A DNA stretch of 38,792 bases from Oscillatoriales cyanobacterium PMM_0080 (GTDB taxonomy: Bacteria > Cyanobacteriota > Cyanobacteriia > Cyanobacteriales > Microcoleaceae), in assembly GCA_949127775.1 (NCBI GenBank), contig CASBQF010000312.1, positions 1 through 38,792 on the forward strand. The letters run 5' to 3'. The translations under genes were made by a program, and so were the position numbers. The stretch's first letter is position 1. Every line of letters starts with the position of its first letter. Shown piece by piece: positions 25,553 to 33,379 of the stretch. The notes below the pieces were generated by a model. It saw only the letters and a list, made by a program, of their open reading frames with translations. It was not told the origin of the DNA and made no database searches.

Positions 25553-25704
25553 CTTGCCTTCTCCCCTCAAAATATTAATTGTTGTAAATAAACGCATTTT
25601 AATTAAAAAACAGTATAATTGAATACAGAAACTATCAAATTTTTAGCCAACAAAAGTACACTTGACCCATTTCCATTTTTATCTCGATATAAGGATCAAA
25701 AAAT

Positions 25705-26058
25705 ATGCAACTCACTTATCGCGGCGCAGACTACGAGTACGACATTCCGACAGTGGATATGATCGAAGGCGAAGTGGCGGGCAAATATCGGGGTCAAAAC
25801 TGGAACTATCGGTATCCGAGACACATTCCTGTCCCCAAAACCTGCGGTAGCGTAAACAACATCGCAAAGCGAGATACCGCAGCAGCTAGCGCCCTAGTAG
25901 CCGCGGTTGAATCTTCCCCAACTGCTGTGGATGTGGCGCAAGTCCATCGGGTGCATATTTGCAATATTCTCGATCGTAGGAAACAAGTAGCAGCAGCCAA
26001 TGGCGATGAAAGACTGCTGCGCTTGCTAGAAAAAGAGTGGCAGCAAATGGCTTGTTAG
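25705..26058 (+). CDS. DUF4278 domain-containing protein
   Basis: The 117-residue protein starts with the DUF4278 signature MQLTYRGADYEYD, then EGEVAGKYRGQNWNYRYP, a short domain of unknown function nearly confined to cyanobacteria. The rest is helical, with an Arg/Glu-rich end (NILDRRKQVAAANGDERLLR) and a final Cys. A ribosome binding site, aagga, lies about 9 bp before the ATG. No partner genes are adjacent, and a hairpin with a T-run follows, so it looks monocistronic. Confidence 0.85.
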   Translation: MQLTYRGADYEYDIPTVDMIEGEVAGKYRGQNWNYRYPRHIPVPKTCGSVNNIAKRDTAAASALVAAVESSPTAVDVAQVHRVHICNILDRRKQVAAANGDERLLRLLEKEWQQMAC

Positions 26059-26091
26059 GAAATAGCTTCAGAAAATACAGTGTTTGTTAAG

Positions 26092-26127
26092 AGGGGGAAG
26101 TTGAGTTGAGCTCAATTTCCCCTTTTT
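26092..26127 (+). terminator. Intrinsic terminator after the DUF4278 gene
   Basis: A long stem (aggggaaattgag arm against ctcaatttcccct, one G-U type mismatch) with a small loop ends in TTTTT, 33 bp after the stop. Confidence 0.8.
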
Positions 26128-26166
26128 GATGTTGTTGGACGATGATTTTGCAACCTGGAAGCGAGA

Positions 26167-26430
26167 TTAATTGTCGGGATTTGGGGTGATGGGAGGTTGA
26201 GAAGGGCGATCGATCTCTTCAAAACTCTTTCGGCTGCGATTAGCTTTGACGATTAACTCAATCCCCTGAAATATCATCCCCTGAATCACATCCAGGGCGG
26301 GTTTTCCAGATACTACATCGAGATTGCCCTTTACACCAATGATGACCGCTTGCAGGATAAATGCAATTGCGATCGATCGCCCCACAAACTTTTGAGTAGC
26401 TTTTTGTGGTTGATTCTTCTGGATAGACAT
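26167..26430 (-). CDS. Small hypothetical protein with one membrane helix
   Basis: I do not recognise this 87-residue protein. A basic head (MSIQKNQPQKATQKFVGR) precedes one hydrophobic helix (SIAIAFILQAVIIGVKG, about 19-35), followed by a possible amphipathic second segment (GMIFQGIELIVKANRS). The tail is polar and proline-rich (SQPPITPNPDN). An aaggt ribosome binding site lies about seven bp before the ATG, which supports a real gene. It converges on the DUF4278 gene across the terminator. Confidence 0.55.
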   Translation of the reverse strand: MSIQKNQPQKATQKFVGRSIAIAFILQAVIIGVKGNLDVVSGKPALDVIQGMIFQGIELIVKANRSRKSFEEIDRPSQPPITPNPDN

Positions 26431-26823
26431 TGAACTTACCTTGTTTTTGGTTTACAAGGTCAATTGTTTTTTTGGGTTTTTCCCCAAACAACTTCCCCAC
26501 GCAAACCTCGGAATGCTTGTAGAATGAGGATTAGCAGCTTGGGGGTGCAGGCTGGTTTGGGCAAATCAAAATTTTTTTAGTACGACTTACGCACGGGTAG
26601 CCAGAAACCGGGTTTTTTTACGAAAATCCTCTGCTGTAGTCCGCAGATTAGGTAAAAAACCCGGTTTCTTTGGTCTTATACCATTTTTTTAAAGTTATGA
26701 CAGACTTGCCAAACAGGGAAAGTGGATAAATTACCATGTCTTGTCGTCCTCCATCTCTATCTGATCTTTAGAAAAATGGTATTAGTGGGTAAGTCCTGTT
26801 TAGGTTTTCTTTATCATTACGAT
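26431..26823. other. Intergenic region with AGAAACCGGGT inverted repeat
   Basis: This 393-bp gap upstream of the NACHT gene contains an inverted repeat with 17-bp arms, agaaaccgggttttttta (26603-26620) against taaaaaacccggtttct (26653-26669). Ctgc/gcag pairs inside the loop. A second member is at 32144-32208. An open frame from 26722 would add 34 residues to NACHT but has no family match. I see no other gene. Confidence 0.65.
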
Positions 26824-29800
26824 ATGCCAAGAAATAGTGGTTGGGGAGAAACAGAGCAAAAAAATAGCTTAAACTTCGTAGAAGCTTTACTCTCTCATGC
26901 AGATGAAGAACTGGAGTTAGACGACGCACTCAAAACCGCTGTTCAGGTTGAGTGGGTTACTGCTAACCAGTTGCGCGTGACGGGGAAAGAAAAGCAGAAA
27001 AGAGGGAATCGAATTGTTGAAGTTGGCACGCGGAAGGAACATTTAGTTGCACTGATTAAGAAAACTGGCAAACGCTTGGAACTTGGCAAGCGACAAGGAA
27101 GCCAGCAAGAGAAGGAATTGGATGCAATTCAAACAGTCCTTGACTGCTTGAGAAAGTTGGGAGTGTTGAAGGAAGATCCCAATCCGAAAAAAAATCAAGG
27201 CTACTGGAAATTTACGCTGACGCTGCAACACCAAACAGAATCAAGGGATAAGAATCTGGCTGTAGTTAAGCAGAAATGGCAGGAAAAAACAGCTTCAAAT
27301 GTACCCGAATCATCACCGATACCCGATAAAAATATTGACTGGCGCGATATCTGCGACAAAGTTGTAGCAACTCAACAACTCCGCCGCCAAGCAACTGCAC
27401 AACAATATGAATTAAATATTTACGTTCCCTTGGGATTAATGGAACGTCCCAAAACACCAAACCCCAGACCAAACCCCACTGAAAACGAATCACGCCAGAA
27501 AGAACCAGAACTGCAAATCGTCCAAACTTATAAAGATGATGCTTTTTTCCAGAAAGTGATCGCCGAAAATCGCACCGAAAAAGGCAAGCATATCGCGATT
27601 ATTGGCGAACCGGGTGCGGGAAAAACTACGCTGTTAGGAGAATTGGCGGAACGGTTGCCGAAAAATTCCCCGGATTGTCCGATTTGTATTCGACTGGCAG
27701 ATTTACGGGAAAGCACTATTGAAGATTATTTACTCGATAATTGGCTGAAAAAAGCGTTGCAATATATCGATGCTGATGCGGAAAATGTAACGCCAGAAAT
27801 CAGAAAAGCTCTCAAACAACTGTTCTGTCAAGGTAAAGTATGGTTGCTGCTTGATGCCGTGGATGAAATGGCGGCGGAATCCCCCGTGCAGGCGTTGGCG
27901 AAAATTCGAGATCAACTGACAGACTGGGTGGGTAAGGCGCGGGTGGTGCTAACTTGCCGTTTGAATGTTTGGGATGCGACGATTAGCAATACCCTGACAG
28001 ATTTTGAGACTTATAAAACCTTGGAATTTGAACCCGATGATGTCGATGAGTTTATTCGCCAGTGGTTTGAGGAAGCGAGTCAGGATGAGAAACGGCGCAA
28101 TTCTGGCAAGGAAAGTTTTTGGCAATCCCAGGGAAAACGCTTGCAGCAACAGTTAAAAGAACCGGGAAAAGAGCGAATTCGGGAACTCGTACGCAATCCC
28201 CTGCGGTTGTCGATGTTGTGTCAGTCTTGGTGCGTACCTGAACAGGATTTGCCCGAAACGAAGGCGGCACTTTACGAGCAGTTTACTACTTATTTTTTTG
28301 AGTGGAAACAAGAGGAATTTCAGAAAAAGCACCGAGTATTAAAGGAAACGGATAAAAAACAGATTCAACAAGCTTTGGCAAAGTTGGCTTTAGCGGCAAT
28401 GGAAAGCGCTAATCGGTTTCGGATTGAGCAAGAATTTGCGATCGGGCAGATGGAGGAACAGTGGTTTGATTTAGCGGGTGAATTGGGATGGTTGGTTTTA
28501 GTTGACAGGGATACTCGCACGAAAAAGCCTGTTTATTCGTTTTTACATTCTAGTTTTCAGGAATATTTCGCAGCGTTGGCTGTTGATGATTGGCACTCTT
28601 TTCTCTATCATGTCCCGGATAATCCGAAGTTGGGAATTTATCGCATTTTTGAGCCGCAGTGGAAAGAGGTAATTTTGTTGTGGTTGGGGCGAGAAAAGAT
28701 AGAAGCGCAGAAGCGGGAATTTATTGATGCTTTAGTTAATTTTAAGGATGGATGTGGACAATGGGATTGGGAAAACATAGGAAAAGGGTTTTATCAGTAT
28801 CGCGCCTATTTTCTGGCTGCATCAGGAATTAATGAATTTAAATCTCATCCTCTGGCAAATAAAATTGTGAATCAATTAGTAAATCTGGGTTTTGGTTATT
28901 TCAGTCATAAAAAAATGGAATGGCAAAGTTACATGGGTGTTATTTCAAGTTACGTGATGATCGATAAAATTCTGACAAAAACTGATAAATTAAGTACCAT
29001 TCAGGAAATTTGCTCGCTTTTAGAAAATCCTCACTATCCTGAATCTTATTATAGGCCTGCCATCTCTGTCTTAGGAGAGATTGGACAGGGTAATTATCAA
29101 TCTATTGCTGTTTTAAAGAAAGTCTTGAATAACACCAAAAATCCCGAAATTAACCGCCAAGTATTGATGAGCTTAAATAAAATAGAATCGGGACAACTCT
29201 CCACTATCGACAGATTAATAAAAACAACAACTATTCCTGTTCATCATAAAAAAACATCTAATTCAGAAGATTTTGATAAATTTCCGCATTTTATAGAATT
29301 ATTATTAAATGAAAAAAGTGATAAGAATACTCGCATGAATGCCCTGGCTGAATTAAAGAGAGCAAGCCAAGAAGATAGCCGAATTATCCATGCTTTAGTA
29401 GAAGTTATTGAAAAAGATAATGATCCATCTCTTCGTTGGTTCGCATTACACTGTTTAGGACAAATCGATCGAGGAGGTATCACAGTCACAAGAGTATCAA
29501 TGAAAATCCTAGAAAACTTTAAAAAAGAGGATAAAAAGCTACGATTTAAGGCTGTTAAAAGCCTAAGAAAAAGCAATCCAAATAACGCTGGAAATAATGT
29601 AGATTGCTTGCTCTCTATTTTAAATGAAAATAAGAACCCAGATCTACATATAGCCCTATTAGAAGCTTTAGGCAAAATTGGGTATGACAATCCTAAAGCT
29701 ATCGCCACGTTGACTGGTATTCTAGCAAATACTAAAGATGAAGATATCCGTTTTCAGTCGGCTGACAGTCTAGGAAGAATAAATCCAGGGAACTGCAAAG

Positions 29801-30333
29801 CTGTAGCCGTAAAAATTGAAATTTTAGAAAATACCAAGCATGAATATACCTCAATTGTCCCTGACTTACTTAAGCCATTCGAGGATTTTTGGGAGAGTTC
29901 AAAAGCATTGGATAGCTTAGGAGAAATTGGCAATGGAAGTAAAAATGCTATTCATGCCTTAGTAAAGGTACTAGAAATAGCTAAAGCAGAATATGCTAGG
30001 AGAAGAGCTACTAAAAGTTTATTAAAAATCATTACTACTGATGAACATCGTCAAGAGGTGGTTTCTTTGCTTCAACCTCACCTGAAGACTGAAACTTACG
30101 AAAATAACTTTGATTTATTTAAAGACTGCTACTCAGTCCTCTGGCACTGCGCCCAAAACCTCCCTTACCCCACCTTCTATGAAGCATGGCACGATTCCTC
30201 CACCACACGCGATCCAGAAGTCCCAGAAACTACCGCCGATTCTACCCCTCGGCACCAAGTTTCAACTCAGCAAACTTACCCCAACTCCTTGCCGAAGCCA
30301 TTAACCATCGACCCGATTTATGCAGCAAAGTAA
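26824..30333 (+). CDS. NACHT-domain NTPase with C-terminal HEAT repeats
   Basis: From the ATG at 26824 (MPRNSGWGETEQKNSLNFVE) the product has 1169 residues. The N-terminal 150 or so residues form a conserved-looking domain of unknown role (LNFVEALLSHADEELELDD), followed by a linker (QATAQQYELNIYVPLGLMER). The NACHT ATPase has Walker A GEPGAGKTT at residues 261-269 and Walker B VWLLLDAVDEM near 339-349. HEAT-type helical repeats fill roughly 700-1110 (ALGKIGYDNPKAIATLTGIL, SADSLGRINPG, LDSLGEIGNGSKNAIHAL). NACHT STAND proteins sense cues through C-terminal repeats and switch effectors; several bacterial ones act against phage. The frame ends in PKPLTIDPIYAAK, apparently after a frameshift, because the family's tail domain continues in another frame (30186-30710). 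Confidence 0.9.
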   Translation: MPRNSGWGETEQKNSLNFVEALLSHADEELELDDALKTAVQVEWVTANQLRVTGKEKQKRGNRIVEVGTRKEHLVALIKKTGKRLELGKRQGSQQEKELDAIQTVLDCLRKLGVLKEDPNPKKNQGYWKFTLTLQHQTESRDKNLAVVKQKWQEKTASNVPESSPIPDKNIDWRDICDKVVATQQLRRQATAQQYELNIYVPLGLMERPKTPNPRPNPTENESRQKEPELQIVQTYKDDAFFQKVIAENRTEKGKHIAIIGEPGAGKTTLLGELAERLPKNSPDCPICIRLADLRESTIEDYLLDNWLKKALQYIDADAENVTPEIRKALKQLFCQGKVWLLLDAVDEMAAESPVQALAKIRDQLTDWVGKARVVLTCRLNVWDATISNTLTDFETYKTLEFEPDDVDEFIRQWFEEASQDEKRRNSGKESFWQSQGKRLQQQLKEPGKERIRELVRNPLRLSMLCQSWCVPEQDLPETKAALYEQFTTYFFEWKQEEFQKKHRVLKETDKKQIQQALAKLALAAMESANRFRIEQEFAIGQMEEQWFDLAGELGWLVLVDRDTRTKKPVYSFLHSSFQEYFAALAVDDWHSFLYHVPDNPKLGIYRIFEPQWKEVILLWLGREKIEAQKREFIDALVNFKDGCGQWDWENIGKGFYQYRAYFLAASGINEFKSHPLANKIVNQLVNLGFGYFSHKKMEWQSYMGVISSYVMIDKILTKTDKLSTIQEICSLLENPHYPESYYRPAISVLGEIGQGNYQSIAVLKKVLNNTKNPEINRQVLMSLNKIESGQLSTIDRLIKTTTIPVHHKKTSNSEDFDKFPHFIELLLNEKSDKNTRMNALAELKRASQEDSRIIHALVEVIEKDNDPSLRWFALHCLGQIDRGGITVTRVSMKILENFKKEDKKLRFKAVKSLRKSNPNNAGNNVDCLLSILNENKNPDLHIALLEALGKIGYDNPKAIATLTGILANTKDEDIRFQSADSLGRINPGNCKAVAVKIEILENTKHEYTSIVPDLLKPFEDFWESSKALDSLGEIGNGSKNAIHALVKVLEIAKAEYARRRATKSLLKIITTDEHRQEVVSLLQPHLKTETYENNFDLFKDCYSVLWHCAQNLPYPTFYEAWHDSSTTRDPEVPETTADSTPRHQVSTQQTYPNSLPKPLTIDPIYAAK

Positions 30334-30710
30334 AACTAATTTGCATCGACACTCACCAATTCATAGAACCCGAAAACCCCGCCCCAGAAATTTACGATGA
30401 GATGCAAAATCAAAATTGTCCAGAGTGGCAGAATGGGTATCCAGATACCATGCAAAAACTCAAACTGTATTGGAATTCCCTGCGCCGCCAAAGCGAAATT
30501 CCCCTATTTTTCATCTGCTACGATTCCACAGCACTCTCAGTCACACCCACAGGATTTAGCGCTCCATTTCTGAAAGCTTTAAGCAAATTCGATCGCGCGA
30601 CTTGCATAGTATGCGAAACAGAGGATATTCCGCTACAAACTTTCTCACCCAGTCGGCCCGATTTAGTTGAGGAAATAGTTAAGTGGATAAAAGCCGACTG
30701 GAACAATTAA
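30186..30710 (+). pseudogene. C-terminal domain of the NACHT protein, displaced out of frame
   Basis: This frame overlaps the NACHT 3' end by 148 bp. Its first 30 residues are shadow sequence (MARFLHHTRSRSPRN), while from about 30265 it reads as a compact domain: NLPQLLAEAINHRPDL, KVKLICIDTHQFIEPENPA, QKLKLYWNSLRRQSEIPLF, ICYDSTALSVTPTGFSAPFL and CETEDIPLQTFSPSRPDL. I recall this domain as the tail of cyanobacterial NACHT-HEAT proteins. The shift needed is -1 (a lost base) between about 30240 and 30275. No canonical slippery heptamer is visible, so mutation is more likely than programmed frameshifting. It could also be a sequencing error. Confidence 0.7.
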
Positions 30711-30733
30711 ATCCTCACATCAAATCATTAACT

Positions 30734-31156
30734 TCAGCGAGTTCGCTTTGGAGAAACTTCAAAAGCTAACTGAGAACCATAAAAACAAACATCAAACTCC
30801 GAAAAGAAATTCAAATATCCTAAAATCAAAGGGACATCATTAGCTTGCGTCCACGCAAAAGCAAAATTAACAGCAGGAAATCGACCAACTTTAGTTGATA
30901 CAAGCAATCCACGCGATTCCAATCGAGCTAGATTACCCGCTAAAGGAATTGAAAGTGTTTGTTCCTCCCAAACTGCTCCCAATTCCAAGCCAATTTCGTA
31001 AGGCAAAACATTCACCGTAGACCCCGTATCCAACAATGCTAACACATCCAAAGAACGAGCTTGATAAGCAAGGGTTATGGGTAAATATGGTCTCCAATTA
31101 GATACTCCAAAATTATCAAATTTCTCAACAAAAGGGAATCTTTGTGCATCAAACAT
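30734..31156 (-). CDS. Retropepsin-like aspartic protease family protein
   Basis: The 140-residue protein has a single retropepsin-like half: LDVLALLDTGSTVNVLPYEI with the catalytic D-T-G, followed by GLELGAVWEEQTLSIPLAGN, the flap-like region and VPLILGYLNFFSEFDVCFYG. Like retroviral proteases it would need to dimerise to form an active site. Small proteins of this shape are common in cyanobacteria with unknown substrates. Its start overlaps the stop of a 70-residue gene by 8 bp, so the two form a coupled operon. The gene converges on the NACHT tail, 23 bp away. Confidence 0.85.
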   Translation of the reverse strand: MFDAQRFPFVEKFDNFGVSNWRPYLPITLAYQARSLDVLALLDTGSTVNVLPYEIGLELGAVWEEQTLSIPLAGNLARLESRGLLVSTKVGRFPAVNFAFAWTQANDVPLILGYLNFFSEFDVCFYGSQLAFEVSPKRTR

Positions 31157-31361
31157 TATTTGCTCCCTTGTTTTCCTCCAACAACTTTGCTAGTTTATCG
31201 GCAGCTTCAAACGAATTATACAGGGCTACGCTGGAAAAACTTGGCTTTTGCTGTGCCGCATCTTCTTCTTTCGCTAATTCTGATGCCAAAAACTCGATTG
31301 CCCGTAACTTGTCAGTGCGGGATAGACTTTGCAACATTGGTAATAAGTCAGTTACAATCAT
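31149..31361 (-). CDS. Small partner protein upstream of the aspartic-protease gene
   Basis: The ATG at 31361 gives 70 residues (MIVTDLLPMLQSLSRTDKLR, then AIEFLASELAKEEDAAQ and NSFEAADKLAKLLEENKG). It is entirely helical, acidic and small like an antitoxin, but I recognise no DNA-binding fold. A TATAAT box on this strand at 31393-31398 lies 31 bp upstream, which favours this start over an upstream one at 31463 that would read through the duplicated NACHT tail. It is coupled to the protease-like gene, so it may control or deliver that protein; the function is not known. Confidence 0.7.
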   Translation of the reverse strand: MIVTDLLPMLQSLSRTDKLRAIEFLASELAKEEDAAQQKPSFSSVALYNSFEAADKLAKLLEENKGANNV

Positions 31362-31392
31362 ATAATTAGGTGTTTGATGTGAATTGATTAAT

Positions 31393-31398
31393 ATTATA
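31393..31398 (-). promoter_or_regulatory. Probable -10 box for the 31361-30734 operon
   Basis: A consensus TATAAT on the minus strand lies 31 bp upstream of the ATG at 31361. No good -35 element is seen at 16-18 bp before it, where the duplicated NACHT tail begins. Confidence 0.45.
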
Positions 31399-31402
31399 AC
31401 AT

Positions 31403-31566
31403 CCACAGGATTTAGCGCTCCATTTCTGAAAGCTTTAAGCAAATTCGATCGCGCGACTCGCATAGTATGCGAAACAGAGGATATTTCGCTGCAAACTTTC
31501 TCACCCAGTCAACCGAACTTAATTGCAGAGATTGTGACGTGGATTAGCGAGATGATGATGGAATAA
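31403..31566 (+). pseudogene. Second copy of the NACHT C-terminal tail (fragment)
   Basis: 31403-31510 repeats 30547-30654 with about three mismatches in 108 bp. It encodes TGFSAPFLKALSKFDRATR and SLQTFSPSQPNL. The last part (IAEIVTWISEMMME, stop at 31564) differs in DNA from the first copy but keeps the same protein pattern, so it derives from a diverged NACHT paralogue. There is no start or upstream domain. It lies immediately downstream of the inserted protease-like pair. Confidence 0.8.
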
Positions 31567-31612
31567 TAGAGAGTATGTTAGGATTAAACTCAACTCTCAA
31601 TCTGGAGGCTTT

Positions 31613-31822
31613 ATGGCTGAAATTACCATAGACGAGATCAAACTGAAACAACTGCTAAAAAGTGCCATTGTTGAACTGCTCCAAGAAAGAAAAGAAATAG
31701 TTTACGATTTGTTAGCAGAAATCCTTGAAGATATTGCCTTAGAAAAAGCAATCCAAGAAGGCGAAAATACCGAGCCAGTCAGCCGCGAAGCAATTTTCAA
31801 TCTTCTAGGACGAAAGGAATGA
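31613..31822 (+). CDS. Antitoxin of RelE/ParE-type module
   Basis: The 69-residue acidic helical protein (MAEITIDEIKLKQLLKSAIV, ending REAIFNLLGRKE) stands directly before a RelE-like gene, with the two overlapping by 4 bp (ATGA). A strong ribosome binding site, ggagg, lies 4 bp before the ATG. Size, charge and coupling suggest an antitoxin, although no clear DNA-binding motif is visible. The last codons and the toxin start are duplicated at 33052-33094. Confidence 0.82.
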   Translation: MAEITIDEIKLKQLLKSAIVELLQERKEIVYDLLAEILEDIALEKAIQEGENTEPVSREAIFNLLGRKE

Positions 31823-32085
31823 ATGTTGAATTCAGAAAGAGTTTTGAAAAAGATTTAAACAATCTGCGGGATGAATCCCTACTGCAACGAATTCAGGCGG
31901 TTATTGAAGAAGTAGAGGAGGCTGAAAATCTCGGAAATATCAGCAATTTGAAAAAGCTTAAGGCAGACGGTAACTACTATCGAATTAGAGTCGGAGACTA
32001 CAGAATCGGTCTGACAGTCGATGAAAATATCGTCATTTTTGTAAGAGTGTTACACCGGAAAGAAGTTTACAGATATTTCCCTTAA
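31819..32085 (+). CDS. RelE/ParE-superfamily toxin
   Basis: The 88 residues follow the RelE/ParE fold: an N-terminal strand and helix (VEFRKSFEKDLNNLRD), a central helix, then the strands NYYRIRVGDYRIGLTVDEN and IVIFVRVLHRKEVYRYFP. The RIRVGDYRIG and VLHRxExYRYFP elements are hallmarks of this branch of mRNA interferases, which cut messages on the ribosome; the basic residues there are the likely catalytic and RNA-binding ones. It starts within the antitoxin stop. A second member of the same branch is at 33104-33379 on the other strand with a different antitoxin. Confidence 0.92.
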   Translation: MNVEFRKSFEKDLNNLRDESLLQRIQAVIEEVEEAENLGNISNLKKLKADGNYYRIRVGDYRIGLTVDENIVIFVRVLHRKEVYRYFP

Positions 32086-32143
32086 GTTAGATGAATTAAA
32101 TGTGAAATTTGGGAGAGGGTATCTCTCTGCATTAAGGATGGTG

Positions 32144-32208
32144 AGAAACCGGGTTTTTTGCGAAAATACTGTATCTAGACCTTTAATCTCGATAAAAACC
32201 CGGTTTCT
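32144..32208. repeat. AGAAACCGGGTTTTTT inverted repeat, second member
   Basis: Arms agaaaccgggtttttt (32144-32159) and aaaaacccggtttct (32194-32208) enclose a 34-nt loop. As in the copy at 26603-26669, the first arm is followed by cgaaaat. It could serve as a bidirectional terminator after the toxin gene. Confidence 0.75.
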
Positions 32209-32287
32209 TTGATATTGATGCGTCCAGGACTGAATATCGATCGCCGCTGCTACGATAAAGAAGAATCAATTACTATAAGAGGCAAAT

Positions 32288-32515
32288 ATGGAGATCGCAC
32301 CACACATTAGCGTAGATCCTAAGATCCATCATGGTGTTCCTGTCATCACTGGAACTCGCGTGCCTATATCTATAGTGATAGGATCGCTTGCAGGAGGCAT
32401 GGGAAAGGAAGATGTAATGCAAGAATACGAACTTACCAAAACTCAAGTCGAAGCTGCCCTCGCTTACGCCACCGAACTTGTCAAGCAAACTGAAGTCATC
32501 CCATTAGGAGCTTAA
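32288..32515 (+). CDS. DUF433 protein (antitoxin-like, helix-turn-helix)
   Basis: The 75 residues are a typical DUF433 protein: ISVDPKIHHGVPVITGTRVP, then ISIVIGSLAGGMGKEDVMQE and LTKTQVEAALAYATELVKQ, a winged-helix-like fold. An agagg ribosome binding site lies 5 bp upstream. The next gene begins 4 bp after the stop and encodes a DUF5615 PIN-like protein. This pairing is widespread in cyanobacteria and regarded as a toxin-antitoxin-like module with DUF433 as the antitoxin. Confidence 0.92.
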   Translation: MEIAPHISVDPKIHHGVPVITGTRVPISIVIGSLAGGMGKEDVMQEYELTKTQVEAALAYATELVKQTEVIPLGA

Positions 32516-32518
32516 GCC

Positions 32519-32884
32519 TTGAACTTTCTGGTTGATGAAAATATGCCCCGCTCTCTTGCATCCCAAATTGCTGCATTGGGGTTTTCTGTGCAAGATGTAC
32601 GCGACATAGGTTTACGCGGACATCCCGATACTGAAGTGATGGAAGCGGCTATTTCTGCTGATGCCATCATTATCACCCGCGACAGAGGACTTGCCGATCC
32701 CAAAAGTTGGCCAGAAGCCTTTACGGCTGGTGTTATTTTTATAAATCTTCCCGACGACACATCCGCGGGCGCAGTTAATGCCAAAATTCTTGAACTGCTA
32801 GCCAATCGTTTACCTGTTTCACTTTTGGGTGCTTTTACAACGATCGAATCTCGTCGTGCTCTTTCTCGTAGATTCCGCCGCTGA
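32519..32884 (+). CDS. DUF5615 PIN-like toxin candidate
   Basis: The 121-residue protein begins at a TTG (FLVDENMPRSLASQIAALGF). Its acidic residues are in LVDENMPRSL, DIGLRGHPDTEVMEAA and DAIIITRDRGLAD, which mark the PIN-like/Mut7-C fold expected to cleave RNA with metal ions. The basic tail ends SRRALSRRFRR. It is coupled to the DUF433 gene. TTG is accepted because the conserved strand begins two residues later and no nearer ATG exists. Confidence 0.9.
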   Translation: MNFLVDENMPRSLASQIAALGFSVQDVRDIGLRGHPDTEVMEAAISADAIIITRDRGLADPKSWPEAFTAGVIFINLPDDTSAGAVNAKILELLANRLPVSLLGAFTTIESRRALSRRFRR

Positions 32885-32891
32885 ATCTAAA

Positions 32892-33050
32892 CAGTTTTCC
32901 TCAAGCCTGAATTTATATCGACTCCTGCCTCTGAGTGTATCATCAGAAGTGCGATCCTCTGCCAGGACTTCGCTAACGGGCGATCGCACGAAACTCCCCC
33001 CATCACCGCTTCACACAAACCACCTGCTTCAGAGTCGCCACAACCTCCAC
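32892..33050. repeat. Second copy of the rtcB 3' end and downstream sequence
   Basis: This 159-bp block repeats 33597-33755 without gaps and with scattered mismatches (for example gaagtgcgatcc against gagattaaatcc). The last 48 bp (33003-33050) correspond to the end of the rtcB coding sequence, here without the rest of the gene. The pair flanks the minus-strand toxin-antitoxin genes. Confidence 0.93.
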
Positions 33051-33051
33051 C

Positions 33052-33094
33052 AGCAATTTTCAATCTTCTAGGACGAAAAGAATGAATGTTGAAT
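33052..33094 (+). pseudogene. 43-bp remnant of an antitoxin-toxin junction
   Basis: These 43 bp match 31789-31831, the end of the antitoxin and start of the RelE gene, with one mismatch (gacgaaaAgaatg against gacgaaaGgaatg). Frame breaks at a TAG straight after (GAATAG). It directly abuts the rtcB-tail copy. Confidence 0.88.
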
Positions 33095-33103
33095 AGCAAA
33101 TAT

Positions 33104-33379
33104 TTAGGGAAAATAACGATAAAATTCCCGGCGATGTAAAACGCGCATCACTTCTATAACATCTCCGTTGACCTCTATTCCAATACGGTAATCGCCGATG
33201 CGGATGCGATAGCGACCATTGTAACCTCGCATGGCTTTAATATTAGGAATCTCCTCCAATGTGTTGATGGCTTCTAGAGTTGTAAAGGCAAGTTCGTAGA
33301 TGCGTTGGTATGATGTCGAACTCTTCAATTGCTTCAGGTCTTTTAGAAAAGCCTCACGGTATTGAACTTCCAAGCTCAT
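33104..33379 (-). CDS. RelE/ParE-superfamily toxin (second)
   Basis: The 91 residues have the same layout as the toxin at 31819-32085 (YREAFLKDLKQLKSSTSYQR, then RYRIRIGDYRIGIEVNGD and VMRVLHRREFYRYFP). Similarity is concentrated in the catalytic second half. Its ATG overlaps the antitoxin stop by one base (TAATG), a usual coupling. The gene lies within the 159-bp direct repeats that copy the rtcB tail. Confidence 0.93.
   Translation of the reverse strand: MSLEVQYREAFLKDLKQLKSSTSYQRIYELAFTTLEAINTLEEIPNIKAMRGYNGRYRIRIGDYRIGIEVNGDVIEVMRVLHRREFYRYFP

Noticed and set aside
29244-29708. 154-codon minus-strand frame within the NACHT gene
   Set aside because: It lies fully opposite the HEAT repeats and reads as low-complexity shadow sequence.
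30240-30290. Programmed -1 frameshift joining NACHT to its tail
   Set aside because: No X-XXY-YYZ slippery heptamer or clear downstream structure was seen at the overlap, so a mutation or sequencing error is preferred.
32829-33071. 80-codon plus-strand frame after the DUF5615 gene
   Set aside because: It runs through the rtcB-tail copy and the toxin-antitoxin scrap, both non-coding remnants in this frame.
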